Assembly (NCBI GenBank): GCA_029556545.1
Contig: JAKQEQ010000086.1
Coordinates: 23,182-87,181, forward strand
From: Candidatus Hydrogenedentota bacterium
GTDB lineage: Bacteria > Hydrogenedentota > Hydrogenedentia > Hydrogenedentales > JAGMZX01
Length of the DNA: 64,000 nucleotides
Direction: 5' to 3'
Of this stretch, positions 1-8,420 are shown one piece after another. Made by a program: the position numbers and the translations under genes. Under the pieces are notes generated by a model. That model saw nothing but the letters and a program-made list of their open reading frames with translations. It was not told the origin of the DNA and did not search any database. Position 1 is the first letter of the stretch, and every line of letters begins with the position of its first letter.

Positions 1-2
1 AC

Positions 3-104
3 TGCTACCCGAGCGCGGCCGTATCCCGTAAGCTGTTACGCATGAACGGTTTCCGGATGGCGCCGCGGCGGCACGCGCACGTTGCCGCGAACAAGAACTC
101 CTGA
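3..104 (+). CDS. 3' end of an unidentified gene (partial)
   Basis: One plus-strand frame is open from the window edge to a TGA that directly abuts the ATG of the protoporphyrinogen oxidase gene; the other two plus frames stop within about 45 bases. The visible 33 residues (ending HVAANKNS) are Arg/Ala-rich and match no family I recognise. Stop and next start touch without spacing, which suggests translational coupling. A heme biosynthesis enzyme would be a natural neighbour, but nothing in the residues shows it. Confidence 0.5.
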   Translation, partial: CYPSAAVSRKLLRMNGFRMAPRRHAHVAANKNS

Positions 105-1505
105 ATGCGTGACGAAACGGACATCCTGATCCTTGGGGCGGGCATGACGGGCCTGTGCGCGGCGCATTACGCGGTCGAGCTGTTTGGCCGCGACCGGATA
201 CTGGTCGTCGATGCGGCGGATGCGCCGGGCGGTACGGCCCGCACGGACCGTGTGGACGGCTTCACCATCGAGTGGGGACCGAACGGATTCCTGGACAAGG
301 AACCGAAGACGTTGGAATGGATGGCGGACCTCGGCCTGGAAAACGAGCTTGTGCGCGTGAACGAAGCGGCGGCGCACCGGTTCATTCTCCGGGGCGGGCG
401 GTTGCACGAGGTCAAGCCGCCACCCGGGTTCCTGGTCTCGCCGCTGCTCTCGGTGCGTGGGCGGGCGCGTCTGCTGTGCGAACCGCTGATTCCGGGTAGA
501 CGGGACGACGCGCCGGAGTCCATTTGGGATTTCGCGGCGCGGCGCATCGGCCGCGAGGCGGCGGACATTCTGGTCAGCCCGATGGTCACGGGCATCTTCG
601 GGGGCGATGCGAAGCAATTGAGCCTCGAACACTGCTTTCCGCGCATGGCGGAGTTGGAGCGGACCTACGGCGGGCTGTTCAAGGCGATGCGCGCGCTGCG
701 CAAGAGCGGTGCGTCGGCCATGGGGCCTTCCGGCACGCTTACCAGCCTGCGGGACGGCATCGGCGGCGTGGCGGAGGCGGTGCAGGCACGGCTCGGGGAC
801 CGCATGCGGTTCGGCGTACAAGTCACGGGCATTGCGCCGCTGCCGGACGGCGGATTTCGGGTCGATACGGCGGGGTCGAGAATGAGCCCTCACCCTCACC
901 CGCTCCCGCGGGAAGAGGGAATCACGGCGCGTAACGTGATCGTGGCGCTGCCCGCGTATGGGGCGGCGGGGTGCTGCGCCGCGTTCGGCAGTCAACTCAC
1001 CGCGGCGCTTGAAGGCATCCGCTACGCGGGCATCACGGTTGTATCGGCGGGGTACCGGCGGGATCAGGTGGGCCACGACTTGAACGGTTTCGGTTTTCTC
1101 GTGCCGCGCACGGAGGGCAAGCGACTGCTCGGGTGCCTCTGGGACTCGACGCTGTTTCCGGGGCGCGCGCCGGAGGAACATGTCCTGCTACGGGCGATGT
1201 ACGGGGGCTACTCGGACCCGGAGGCCGTCGGGCTGAGCGACGGCGAACTGCTCGAATACCTGCGGCGCGAGGTGCATCCTCTCCTGCGCATCTCCGGCGA
1301 TCCCGAACTACTCCGCATCTACCGGCATCCGCGCGGCATCCCGCAATACCTCCTCGGGCACGAGGCGCGCCTGCGCGCCGTCGAGGCCGCGGAAACGCGT
1401 TTTCCGGGCCTCATTTTCGCCGGAAACGCCTACCGAGGCATCGGCTTGAACGACTGCGTGCTGTCCGCGCTGCGCGCCGTTGCGCGATTGGAACCGCCGG
1501 GTTGA
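105..1505 (+). CDS. hemY: Protoporphyrinogen oxidase (HemY/HemG type, FAD-dependent)
   Basis: This enzyme oxidises protoporphyrinogen IX (or coproporphyrinogen III) in late heme synthesis, acting at the cytoplasmic membrane. The protein is 466 residues, normal for the HemY-type flavoprotein family. It opens with a Rossmann FAD motif (GAGMTG at about residues 11-16), followed by an acidic strand end (VVDAADAPGGTART). The C-terminal FAD-contact region reads GLIFAGNAYRGIGLNDCVLS. Internal features LVSPMVTGIFGGD and HCFPRM are typical of PPOX. Residues of about 261-272 (SPHPHPLPREEG) are foreign-looking and are encoded by a GC-rich dispersed repeat. The ATG is immediately preceded by the stop codon of the upstream gene. 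Identification is from motif and length; oxygen dependence and substrate cannot be told from sequence alone. Confidence 0.88.
   Translation: MRDETDILILGAGMTGLCAAHYAVELFGRDRILVVDAADAPGGTARTDRVDGFTIEWGPNGFLDKEPKTLEWMADLGLENELVRVNEAAAHRFILRGGRLHEVKPPPGFLVSPLLSVRGRARLLCEPLIPGRRDDAPESIWDFAARRIGREAADILVSPMVTGIFGGDAKQLSLEHCFPRMAELERTYGGLFKAMRALRKSGASAMGPSGTLTSLRDGIGGVAEAVQARLGDRMRFGVQVTGIAPLPDGGFRVDTAGSRMSPHPHPLPREEGITARNVIVALPAYGAAGCCAAFGSQLTAALEGIRYAGITVVSAGYRRDQVGHDLNGFGFLVPRTEGKRLLGCLWDSTLFPGRAPEEHVLLRAMYGGYSDPEAVGLSDGELLEYLRREVHPLLRISGDPELLRIYRHPRGIPQYLLGHEARLRAVEAAETRFPGLIFAGNAYRGIGLNDCVLSALRAVARLEPPG
885..919 (+). repeat. Dispersed GC-rich repeat, in frame inside hemY
   Basis: The segment starts with CCCTCACCCTCACCCGCTCC and ends GGGAAGAGGG. 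A close relative with the same beginning and end lies inside murF at about 54515-54549. Both keep the host frame open; here the translation is SPHPHPLPREEG. The ends are partly complementary (CTCCC/GGGAAG), giving hairpin potential. Similar proline-rich PHPLPREG translations are familiar from dispersed repeats in many bacterial genomes; that comparison is from memory. Confidence 0.6.
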
Positions 1506-1634
1506 GCGGCGTCCTTTCTTGTTTCGGCGGCCATGCCGCGCGGCGTTCAACGCGGTTGCCCGTTGGGGTGCGGGGGCACTATACTCCGTTCTCGACCGGA
1601 GCCTCCGGCGCAATTCCCGGGGAGTATGCACCTC

Positions 1635-2918
1635 GTGCGATTTGAGTTGTTTGTCGCGGCGCGCTACCTGCGCAGCAAACGCCGCAATCGCTTCGTCAGC
1701 CTGATCGCGATCATTTCGGTGGCGGGCGTGTGCGTGGGCGTTATGGCGCTTATCGTGGTCATGAGCGTCATGACCGGATTCGACATCGCGCTGCGCGACG
1801 CCATCATCGGGAACCGCGCCCATCTTACCGTGCTGCCCAGTTTCGGCGGCCGCCTCGAAGACCCCGACCAGGCCATCGCGCGCCTGCGCGCCGTCGCGCC
1901 CGAGATCGTGGCGGCGGGCCCGCTGGCGCAGGTCGAGGCGCTGATCACCCACGACCAGAACTCGACCGGTGCGTACATCCTCGGCGTGGACCCGGTCCGG
2001 GAGCAGGAAATCACGATGCTCTCGGAGAACCTGACCACCCAGGGCGGGCGCAAGTATGGCGCGGGCGCGTTGCCGGGCGAGAAGGAGATCGTGCTGGGGT
2101 ACCGGCTAGCGCAGCGCCTTCTCGGCGCGCACTACGCGGACCCGAACCTGATGATCGGCCGGCGGGTGACCGTCACGACGGCGCGGCAAACCCTGACCCC
2201 GCTCGGGCCGCGCAGGGGCAGCCAGATTTGGCTGCGTGTCAGCGGCATCTCGCAGGCGAAGATGTCCGAGTTCGACACGTTGTATGCGTTCGTGGACATT
2301 CCGACCGCGCAGATGCTCACCGGCGAAAGCGGCGTGGACGGCATCCACATGAAGCTGCGCGACCCGTTCCTCGCCGAGACGGTGAAGCGCCGCATCAACG
2401 AGGATACGGACCTGCCCTATCAAGCCATCACGTGGTACGACAGTCAGGCCGAGTTTTTCGAGGCGCTCTACCAGGAAAAGCTGGCCATGTTCATCATCCT
2501 CGCGTTCATCATTCTGGTCGCGGCATTCAACATCACCAGCACGCTGATCATGGTCGTGATGGAGAAGCGGCGCGACATCGGCATCCTGCGCACGATCGGC
2601 ACGAGCACGCGATCCATATTTCAATTGTTCATCTTCGAGGGACTGATGATCGGCCTGACGGGCACCGTCGCCGGGCTGATTCTCGGCACGCTGTTCGCCC
2701 ACAACATCAACCCGATCATGGTGTTCATCGCGAAAGCGATCGGCTGGGACATCTTCAACAGCACGATCTATTACTTCGACGGCGTCCCGGTGGCGGTCAT
2801 GCCGGGGGACATTTTCTGGGTGTGCGTGTCGGCGGTCATCCTGACGTTGATCTCGACCCTGTATCCGGCGTGGAGCGCGGTGCGCGTCGACCCGGTGGAT
2901 GCCTTGCGCTATGAATAA
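1635..2918 (+). CDS. lolE: LolC/LolE-type ABC transporter permease
   Basis: Inner-membrane permease of the LolCDE-type machinery that releases lipoproteins from the inner membrane for transfer to the outer membrane; it is an MacB/FtsX-fold protein. It shows an N-terminal membrane helix (about residues 17-42), a roughly 240-residue periplasmic domain, and three C-terminal helices at about 283-310, 330-358 and 395-420. The opening RFELFVAARYLRSKRRNRF is characteristic of LolC/E. I favour GTG 1635: GGGGAG lies about 10 bases upstream, and the protein then begins as relatives do. ATG 1626 in the same frame is only one base from that Shine-Dalgarno. The lolD ATPase gene overlaps its end by 8 bases. 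Only one permease is present, so it may act as a homodimer. Confidence 0.85.
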   Translation: MRFELFVAARYLRSKRRNRFVSLIAIISVAGVCVGVMALIVVMSVMTGFDIALRDAIIGNRAHLTVLPSFGGRLEDPDQAIARLRAVAPEIVAAGPLAQVEALITHDQNSTGAYILGVDPVREQEITMLSENLTTQGGRKYGAGALPGEKEIVLGYRLAQRLLGAHYADPNLMIGRRVTVTTARQTLTPLGPRRGSQIWLRVSGISQAKMSEFDTLYAFVDIPTAQMLTGESGVDGIHMKLRDPFLAETVKRRINEDTDLPYQAITWYDSQAEFFEALYQEKLAMFIILAFIILVAAFNITSTLIMVVMEKRRDIGILRTIGTSTRSIFQLFIFEGLMIGLTGTVAGLILGTLFAHNINPIMVFIAKAIGWDIFNSTIYYFDGVPVAVMPGDIFWVCVSAVILTLISTLYPAWSAVRVDPVDALRYE

Positions 2919-3624
2919 CGTGCTTGCATGCAAAGACGTGGTAAAGACGTTCCGCGACGGCGCGCGCGAGTTGCGCATCCTGTGCGGCGTGGACCTCGAG
3001 GTGCGCGAGGGCGAGTCGCTGGCGATCAGCGGGCCCTCGGGCGTGGGCAAGAGCACGCTCCTGCACATCCTGGGCACGCTCGATCGCCCTACAAGCGGCG
3101 ACGTGTTCTTCCGCGGCGCGTCTCTGGCAAGAATGAGCCGCAGCGCCGTCAACCGCATCCGCAACGAGGACATCGGCTTCGTATTCCAGTTCTACCACTT
3201 GCTGCCCGAGTTCACGGCGCTCGAAAACGTCATGATGCCCGCGCTCTGCAAGGGCGCCGCGCGCGGGGTGTGCCACGACCGCGCCGCGGAGCTTCTCGGG
3301 AAGGTCGGGCTCGCGGACCGCGTGTCGCATAAGCCGGGCAAGCTCAGCGGCGGCGAGCAACAGCGCGTCGCCATCGCCCGGGCTCTTTACAACCGGCCGA
3401 GCGTCGTACTCGGCGATGAGCCGACCGGCAACCTCGACGAGCATACGGGCGCGGGGATAATCGAACTGCTGCTGGACCTGAACCGTTCCGAAGGCGTAAC
3501 GCTGGTCTTCGTCACCCACGACGAGGCGCTGGCGCGACGCGCCCACCGCTGGGTGCACCTGCACGAAGGAAGAGCGTACCCGCGCGGCGAAACGCCGGAC
3601 CTCGGGAACGCGGGCGTCGATTAG
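2911..3624 (+). CDS. lolD: LolD-type ABC transporter ATP-binding protein
   Basis: Cytoplasmic ATPase partner of the preceding permease, powering lipoprotein release. It has a full set of ABC motifs: Walker A GPSGVGKST (residues 41-49), Q-loop in FVFQFYHLLPEFTALENV, signature LSGGEQQRVAIARAL (about 144-158), Walker B VVLGDEPTGNLD and switch histidine in VTHDE. FYHLLPEFTALENVMMP is typical of the LolD/MacB subfamily. The length, 237 residues, is normal. ATG 2911 overlaps the permease stop by 8 bases; an in-frame ATG at 2899 would give four more residues. The stop codon overlaps that of the convergent sulfatase gene by 4 bases. Confidence 0.88.
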   Translation: MNNVLACKDVVKTFRDGARELRILCGVDLEVREGESLAISGPSGVGKSTLLHILGTLDRPTSGDVFFRGASLARMSRSAVNRIRNEDIGFVFQFYHLLPEFTALENVMMPALCKGAARGVCHDRAAELLGKVGLADRVSHKPGKLSGGEQQRVAIARALYNRPSVVLGDEPTGNLDEHTGAGIIELLLDLNRSEGVTLVFVTHDEALARRAHRWVHLHEGRAYPRGETPDLGNAGVD

Positions 3625-5063
3625 CCGAGGCGCTTGCCTTCCCGGTCCGTGGACCAATAGGCGTCGAATTCGGTGTCGCCGTGGTCGCGCATCCAGCCAT
3701 CGAGCATGTCGGCGAGCATGCGTTTGGTCTCGCGATGGGCCGGGTCGCTCGCGAGATTCACCATTTCATCCGGATCATTCTCGATATCGTACAACTCCTC
3801 GCCGTGCCGGATGTAACGCGTGTATTTGAACGCGCTCGTGCGGACCATGCGAATCGGATTCACCCACCGCTGCTTGTTGTAGTACTGCCCAACGACGAAC
3901 GCGCGCTCGGGCATCGCGCCCGCGCCGGTCAGGAACGGACGCAGCGATTGCCCGTCCGCGGCGCCGGGGTCCGCCCCGGCGAAATCGCACACCGTCGGCA
4001 ACACGTCCGTTAACGGGGCGAAGGCGTCCGTGGCGCGCGGCGCGACACCGCCGCACGCGTCGGGCACGCGGATGATAAGCGGCACGCGGACCAGGTGCTC
4101 GTACATGAATGGGCCCTTGAAGATGAGGCCGTGGTTCGCGTCCATGTCGCCGTGGTCCGAAAGGAGAACGACGATCGTGGACTCGGCGAGTCCAAGTGCA
4201 TCGAGTCGTTTCAGCACCGCGCCGATCTCGGCGTCGACCATGCGGCATTTCTCGCGGTAGAGCGCGCGATAGCGCTCCCAGAAGACGCGCGGCTTGTTGT
4301 AAAGCAGGTCGCCTTGGTCCTCGCGCATGAACCGCAGTTGTGGCGCGGGTTTCTTCGTCAAGTCGTCCCGCCAGGACGGCGGCAGCGGGACCGGGACCTC
4401 GGGCGTCTCGATATCGCCTGTCAGACCCTTTCGTGTGAATTCGTAAATGTCGTGGGGGTTAATGTAATTGACGAACAGGGCGAAGGGTGTCTCCGGCAAA
4501 TGGCGGCGATGTTCGAGATAGAACAGCGCCTTCTCCGTTGCGCCGGCCTGCGCGTCGCCGTCCAGTTCCGAAACGTCGAAGTGCGTCTTGAAATGATCGC
4601 GATTGCCCAAATGCCATTTGCCGAAATACGCGGTGTGGTAACCCGCACGGCGCAGCTTCGCGCCGAGCGTATCGGTCCCCTCCGCCAGCGGCGGCACGGG
4701 CGCGCCGTCGTGCCGCACGGACTCGATGTTCCCGATGACGCGCGTCTTGTGCGGGTACAGGCCCGTGTAGATGGACGATCGGCTCGCGGAACACTGGGGC
4801 GTCGTGCAGAAGGCGTGTGTGAACACCGTGCCGCCGCGCGCGAGCCCGTCGATGTGGGGCGTGTCGAAAAACGGGTCCACCGCGCCATAGGCCCGCCAGT
4901 GCTGCTGGTCCGTCGTGATGAAGACTATGTTCGGCCGGGGCCGGGGATCGACGGCGCGAATGGTTCCGGGAGCCCCGAGCAGGATCGCGCCCGCCGCCGC
5001 CGTTTGCAGAAAGCGCCTGCGCGGGAGCCGCCCCGCAAGTGAGTGTATTGTTTGCTCGCACAT
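3621..5063 (-). CDS. Secreted sulfatase (alkaline-phosphatase fold, type I)
   Basis: Probable exported arylsulfatase or polysaccharide sulfatase. The N-terminus carries a twin-arginine-like leader (RLPRRRFLQTAAAGAILLGAP). The core has the metal-binding NIVFITTDQQH and the formylglycine motif CSASR, with the Cys near residue 91 to be converted by a maturase. GLYPHKTRV, YFGKWHLGN and LLSDHGDMDANHG follow as expected for family S1, and the length of 480 residues is typical. ATG 5063 is preferred; an in-frame TTG lies at 5072. The substrate cannot be assigned from the sequence. No formylglycine-generating enzyme or radical-SAM maturase is in the window. The gene converges on lolD. Confidence 0.85.
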   Translation of the reverse strand: MCEQTIHSLAGRLPRRRFLQTAAAGAILLGAPGTIRAVDPRPRPNIVFITTDQQHWRAYGAVDPFFDTPHIDGLARGGTVFTHAFCTTPQCSASRSSIYTGLYPHKTRVIGNIESVRHDGAPVPPLAEGTDTLGAKLRRAGYHTAYFGKWHLGNRDHFKTHFDVSELDGDAQAGATEKALFYLEHRRHLPETPFALFVNYINPHDIYEFTRKGLTGDIETPEVPVPLPPSWRDDLTKKPAPQLRFMREDQGDLLYNKPRVFWERYRALYREKCRMVDAEIGAVLKRLDALGLAESTIVVLLSDHGDMDANHGLIFKGPFMYEHLVRVPLIIRVPDACGGVAPRATDAFAPLTDVLPTVCDFAGADPGAADGQSLRPFLTGAGAMPERAFVVGQYYNKQRWVNPIRMVRTSAFKYTRYIRHGEELYDIENDPDEMVNLASDPAHRETKRMLADMLDGWMRDHGDTEFDAYWSTDREGKRLG

Positions 5064-5391
5064 GGTGGTCAAAATTTTCCCGCTATTCGGACACTTGTCG
5101 CGCTATTATGCAGAAGTTCTCGACGGAATGGTATCGCAACTTGAGGCGGAAACTTCCGTAAGACTTGCCGCACAGCCCGCACACGGAGCCTCGCCTGTGA
5201 GTCACCTCCGCACACGATGCGGCGGCAGCGGCTAAGCAAACGGCTGATTGTCGGCCTTTCAAAGTGTGCGAACGATGGGATCTCTTCAACGTGGGACCAG
5301 CCGGGATGTAATCAGCATCTGCTGCATCAGACCTTGCGATCGCGTTCGAAGACGGGAACGCCGATTCTCCGGGAACTAACGGGAATCCATG
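5064..5391. other. Intergenic region, no gene recognised
   Basis: These 328 bases separate two minus-strand genes and should contain the promoter of the sulfatase gene. The short open frames here have no recognisable protein character. I see no convincing -35/-10 pair, hairpin terminator or repeat. Confidence 0.4.
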
Positions 5392-8136
5392 TCATTTCGC
5401 CTGGACGTTTATCCAAAGGTTGAAGTCCCACGATTCCCGCTGCCCCGGCCACTTGTGGACGCGCCATTCATCCCAGAACACCACGGCGGGATAGGCGGGC
5501 GCCCAGCGCTCGATGCAAAGGTAGACTATCGGATCGGGCGTTGGGGCCGTCGTAAACGTACCCCAATACGTTGAGAATTCATCACAGGGCACAACGCGAA
5601 GGACCGGCTGGCGCAATCGCGTGGGAGGACGCGAGAAATCGATGCTGCCTGATTCGGTCGTGGGAAGGTCCCAAGCTGACAGCAAGATGTTACTAGCGGA
5701 CGGGTTTCGCGCGGAAACGATTACCTCGTAGATCGTCGCAGGCTCAAGGCCGCGCACAAAGCACCCGAAAGGAGTCGATGCGCTCCCGCCGCTGCCATCT
5801 ATCAGCCATTCCTGACGCACGGCGGCGTGTCCCGCCAAGACGTGTTCCGCCTCCGGCTGAATGGTGAACGACGGTCCGCCGTGGGTAAATCCCATCGGAG
5901 CGCCGTCCGCCCAATCCTCGAAGCCGCCATTGGCAAGTAGATTGTGCTTTGTTGCCTTCATCGCGCGAAAATGCAGGGGACGCATTTCATTCCGCAGTAC
6001 CTTGTATCGCCGGCGGCTTGTCCAATCGTCCGCCATCGTCATCATGAACCATAAGGGAATCGATTCCGCGCCAGTTACTTCGTAGAGCCCTTTCCATTGG
6101 TGTTCCTGGCTCTTCCAGAGTTCAAAACCGTTGAACTCGGAATACCGGTACCGCTGCCATGTTTTCGACTCATAGACGGGTAGAAAGTAGCGGAGACTGT
6201 CCCCGGGGTCCCGCGGCCCGTCACCCCGCACCAGGCAACGATAGGACAAGGTGGGAAGCCCGGTTTTTGCCTCCTTCGTATAGAGACCGATCGGCACGTC
6301 TTGGCCCCTCCCGAACTCGGCCACAAGCAATCGCTGCCTCATGAGCCACTTCGGTCTTTCGCTCGCTGGCTGCGCCTCTTCCGGGGTCTCCGCGATACCG
6401 ATTCGCATAACCCGCGGGTCCGCGCCGGTTGTCGTTTCAGTCTCGAGGCGGCGCAGGGGACTCGCGGCGTATCGGGAAAAAAGGTCGGCGTAAGCGTGAT
6501 GCTGGTAGGCGCGCGCGGCGACCAGCGGAACCGTGAGAGCGACGCCCAGCACAACGGCGGACAGTGCCATCCTGAGCGCCTCGGGCCTTCGGAGGGTTCC
6601 GAGGATGCGCATGCCGCGGCCCGCCGTGCTCGATGAGCGGCGAACGCCGGCAAGGGCCGGGGCGACTCGCACCATCGCGTGGCAAGTGAAGAGCAGCGGC
6701 AGCCACCACAGGAATTCGAGGTGAAAGTGATGTCGCAAATCGTACTGTAGCGAGGTGTAGCCACAGTAGTAGATCACAACCAGCGCGAACGCCAGGCCGT
6801 AACGGACCGCTATGCCGGAGAGCGTCAGAAAACAGAACAGCAGCAGGGGGACTTGCAGGCGGGACATTCCGTGGAGCCAGTCAAAACGAAGCGCGAACAG
6901 ATGCTCGATCATGGGCACGCGCACGGGACCGTAACGGGACTCATGAGACGCCACAAATACTCCGTAACGCATCTTGCTCAGTACGGCGGCGTACCACCGC
7001 ATGATGATATCCGCCGGGAATGTGGATACGTATTGACGGAGAAAGGCGTTGCAGGCTTCGTCGTATCGCGGGGTATAGATGCGGAGCGGGTCGTTGTCCA
7101 AGTCCGCGGCGTTGCGTTCGGCGTAGCCGCCCGCAATATCGGACGTGATCGCGTCATTGGACGCCGGAGCAAGTTCGTAATCGACACCGCCGACGCCCAG
7201 GAAGTCATCAAAGGGCGGAAGCAGGCCGTAGATTAGCACGTGTCCGGACGAACTGCCCTGCTCTTCCATGCCTGCCCACAGCGGCCATGAGGTTGCGAAA
7301 AAGGTCGCGAGAAGGAGCAATGCAGCCAGGGCCTTTTCCCAGAGCCGTCGCCGCAGCCCCCCAGGAAGAAACAGGAACAGGACGGCAATTGTCGGCCAGA
7401 CACAGATTAAGACGTCCTTGCGAAACCCCATCATCAGACCGAGGAAGCTTCCCAGGGCGAGGCAGGTACCGATGGTCTTGGTGCGAGACGTGCCGTGTTT
7501 CACCAGATAGCCGGCGGCGCACACCGCGGCGATGATTGGCGGCGCCTTCGAGTAGTCTCGCAAGTGCGGCAGGAAATACAAATTGGTTGGCGAAAAGATG
7601 ATCAGCAACGTTCCAACCAATGCCAAAGGCCAGCCAACCAACAATCGGAAGGCCAGATACGAGAACACGGCGACCAAGCCGTAAAGGGCCGCGTACAAAG
7701 GCGTGATCGCGTCCCAAGAGATGACGCCGGCGTACCGCCAAATCCAGCCCACGACGTGGAGACAGTAACGCCATCGCAAATGGGTTTGTTCGAGAGGCCG
7801 CGTCTGGAGAGTATCGGGCAAGTCGGCCGCGGTGATAGCCAACGTTCGTGTTTCCAGATTGAGGAATTCCGTCAGGCCCGGCACACTCCGCCATTCCGGG
7901 TTCACAAACCCGCGCCCCAACGCGATCATGACCGCCGGCGCATAGTTGCCCTGCTCGAAACGAGCATAACCGCCGAACAGGCTCGAATAGCGGCCGCCCA
8001 CCATGATCGCGAGCACGAATAGCGCAGCAACGGCCAAGCCCTCCAGGAAGGTTCCTCTGGAGCGGGAAGCCGACGCACAGACTCGCTTGAGAGGAGTGAG
8101 ACGTTTCCTTTGGCTTCGGAGTTCTATCGCTGACAC
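5392..8136 (-). CDS. Large polytopic membrane protein with C-terminal carbohydrate-binding-like domain
   Basis: No family was firmly recognised. The 914-residue protein begins with a basic cytoplasmic stretch and a helix (LAVAALFVLAIMVGG, about residue 33). It then shows roughly ten hydrophobic segments up to about residue 550, with large loops between, a layout reminiscent of GT-C glycosyltransferases and O-antigen or glycan-processing membrane proteins. The last 200 residues (from NLLANGGFEDWADG) look like a beta-sandwich module of the CBM4/9 or discoidin kind: the NGGFE start, the conserved tryptophans and GLEPATIYEVIVSARNP are typical. The soluble domain therefore probably faces outward and touches glycan. 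The catalytic activity is unknown. The gene is alone on its strand and divergent from the lipoprotein gene at 8421. Confidence 0.55.
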   Translation of the reverse strand: MSAIELRSQRKRLTPLKRVCASASRSRGTFLEGLAVAALFVLAIMVGGRYSSLFGGYARFEQGNYAPAVMIALGRGFVNPEWRSVPGLTEFLNLETRTLAITAADLPDTLQTRPLEQTHLRWRYCLHVVGWIWRYAGVISWDAITPLYAALYGLVAVFSYLAFRLLVGWPLALVGTLLIIFSPTNLYFLPHLRDYSKAPPIIAAVCAAGYLVKHGTSRTKTIGTCLALGSFLGLMMGFRKDVLICVWPTIAVLFLFLPGGLRRRLWEKALAALLLLATFFATSWPLWAGMEEQGSSSGHVLIYGLLPPFDDFLGVGGVDYELAPASNDAITSDIAGGYAERNAADLDNDPLRIYTPRYDEACNAFLRQYVSTFPADIIMRWYAAVLSKMRYGVFVASHESRYGPVRVPMIEHLFALRFDWLHGMSRLQVPLLLFCFLTLSGIAVRYGLAFALVVIYYCGYTSLQYDLRHHFHLEFLWWLPLLFTCHAMVRVAPALAGVRRSSSTAGRGMRILGTLRRPEALRMALSAVVLGVALTVPLVAARAYQHHAYADLFSRYAASPLRRLETETTTGADPRVMRIGIAETPEEAQPASERPKWLMRQRLLVAEFGRGQDVPIGLYTKEAKTGLPTLSYRCLVRGDGPRDPGDSLRYFLPVYESKTWQRYRYSEFNGFELWKSQEHQWKGLYEVTGAESIPLWFMMTMADDWTSRRRYKVLRNEMRPLHFRAMKATKHNLLANGGFEDWADGAPMGFTHGGPSFTIQPEAEHVLAGHAAVRQEWLIDGSGGSASTPFGCFVRGLEPATIYEVIVSARNPSASNILLSAWDLPTTESGSIDFSRPPTRLRQPVLRVVPCDEFSTYWGTFTTAPTPDPIVYLCIERWAPAYPAVVFWDEWRVHKWPGQRESWDFNLWINVQAK

Positions 8137-8357
8137 GTATCAACACCCTTTGATCTGTGGCCCCTCTGTTCCACGCCTCTCGGGCAGTCTTGCACGTCCC
8201 TCACGGCCCCCTCCCGAAAGGCGCAGCGGAGTCTAGTCGAAGAATGCGGCAGCCTTCAACACGAATCTCGCTGTTTGTGGCAATACAGCGGTGATCCTAT
8301 GAGTCGATATGCGCGTGACCTTTTTCGGTGTGACGAAACCGTATCCCGCCGGTACGA

Positions 8358-8366
8358 TGCTATACT
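8358..8366 (+). promoter_or_regulatory. Extended -10 promoter for the lipoprotein gene
   Basis: TGCTATACT is an extended -10 element about 55 bases upstream of the ATG at 8421. No good -35 is seen at the proper distance, as is common for extended -10 promoters. It lies in the 284-base divergent gap between this gene and the membrane protein gene. Confidence 0.4.
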
Positions 8367-8420
8367 GAAGGTGGATCCCGACTTGCCGGAGCGTAAACCG
8401 TGGACCATGGAACTTCGGGA

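Noticed and set aside
5083..5289. 68-codon minus-strand frame between the sulfatase and membrane protein genes
   Set aside because: No ribosome site, no recognisable protein character; chance frame in an intergenic region.
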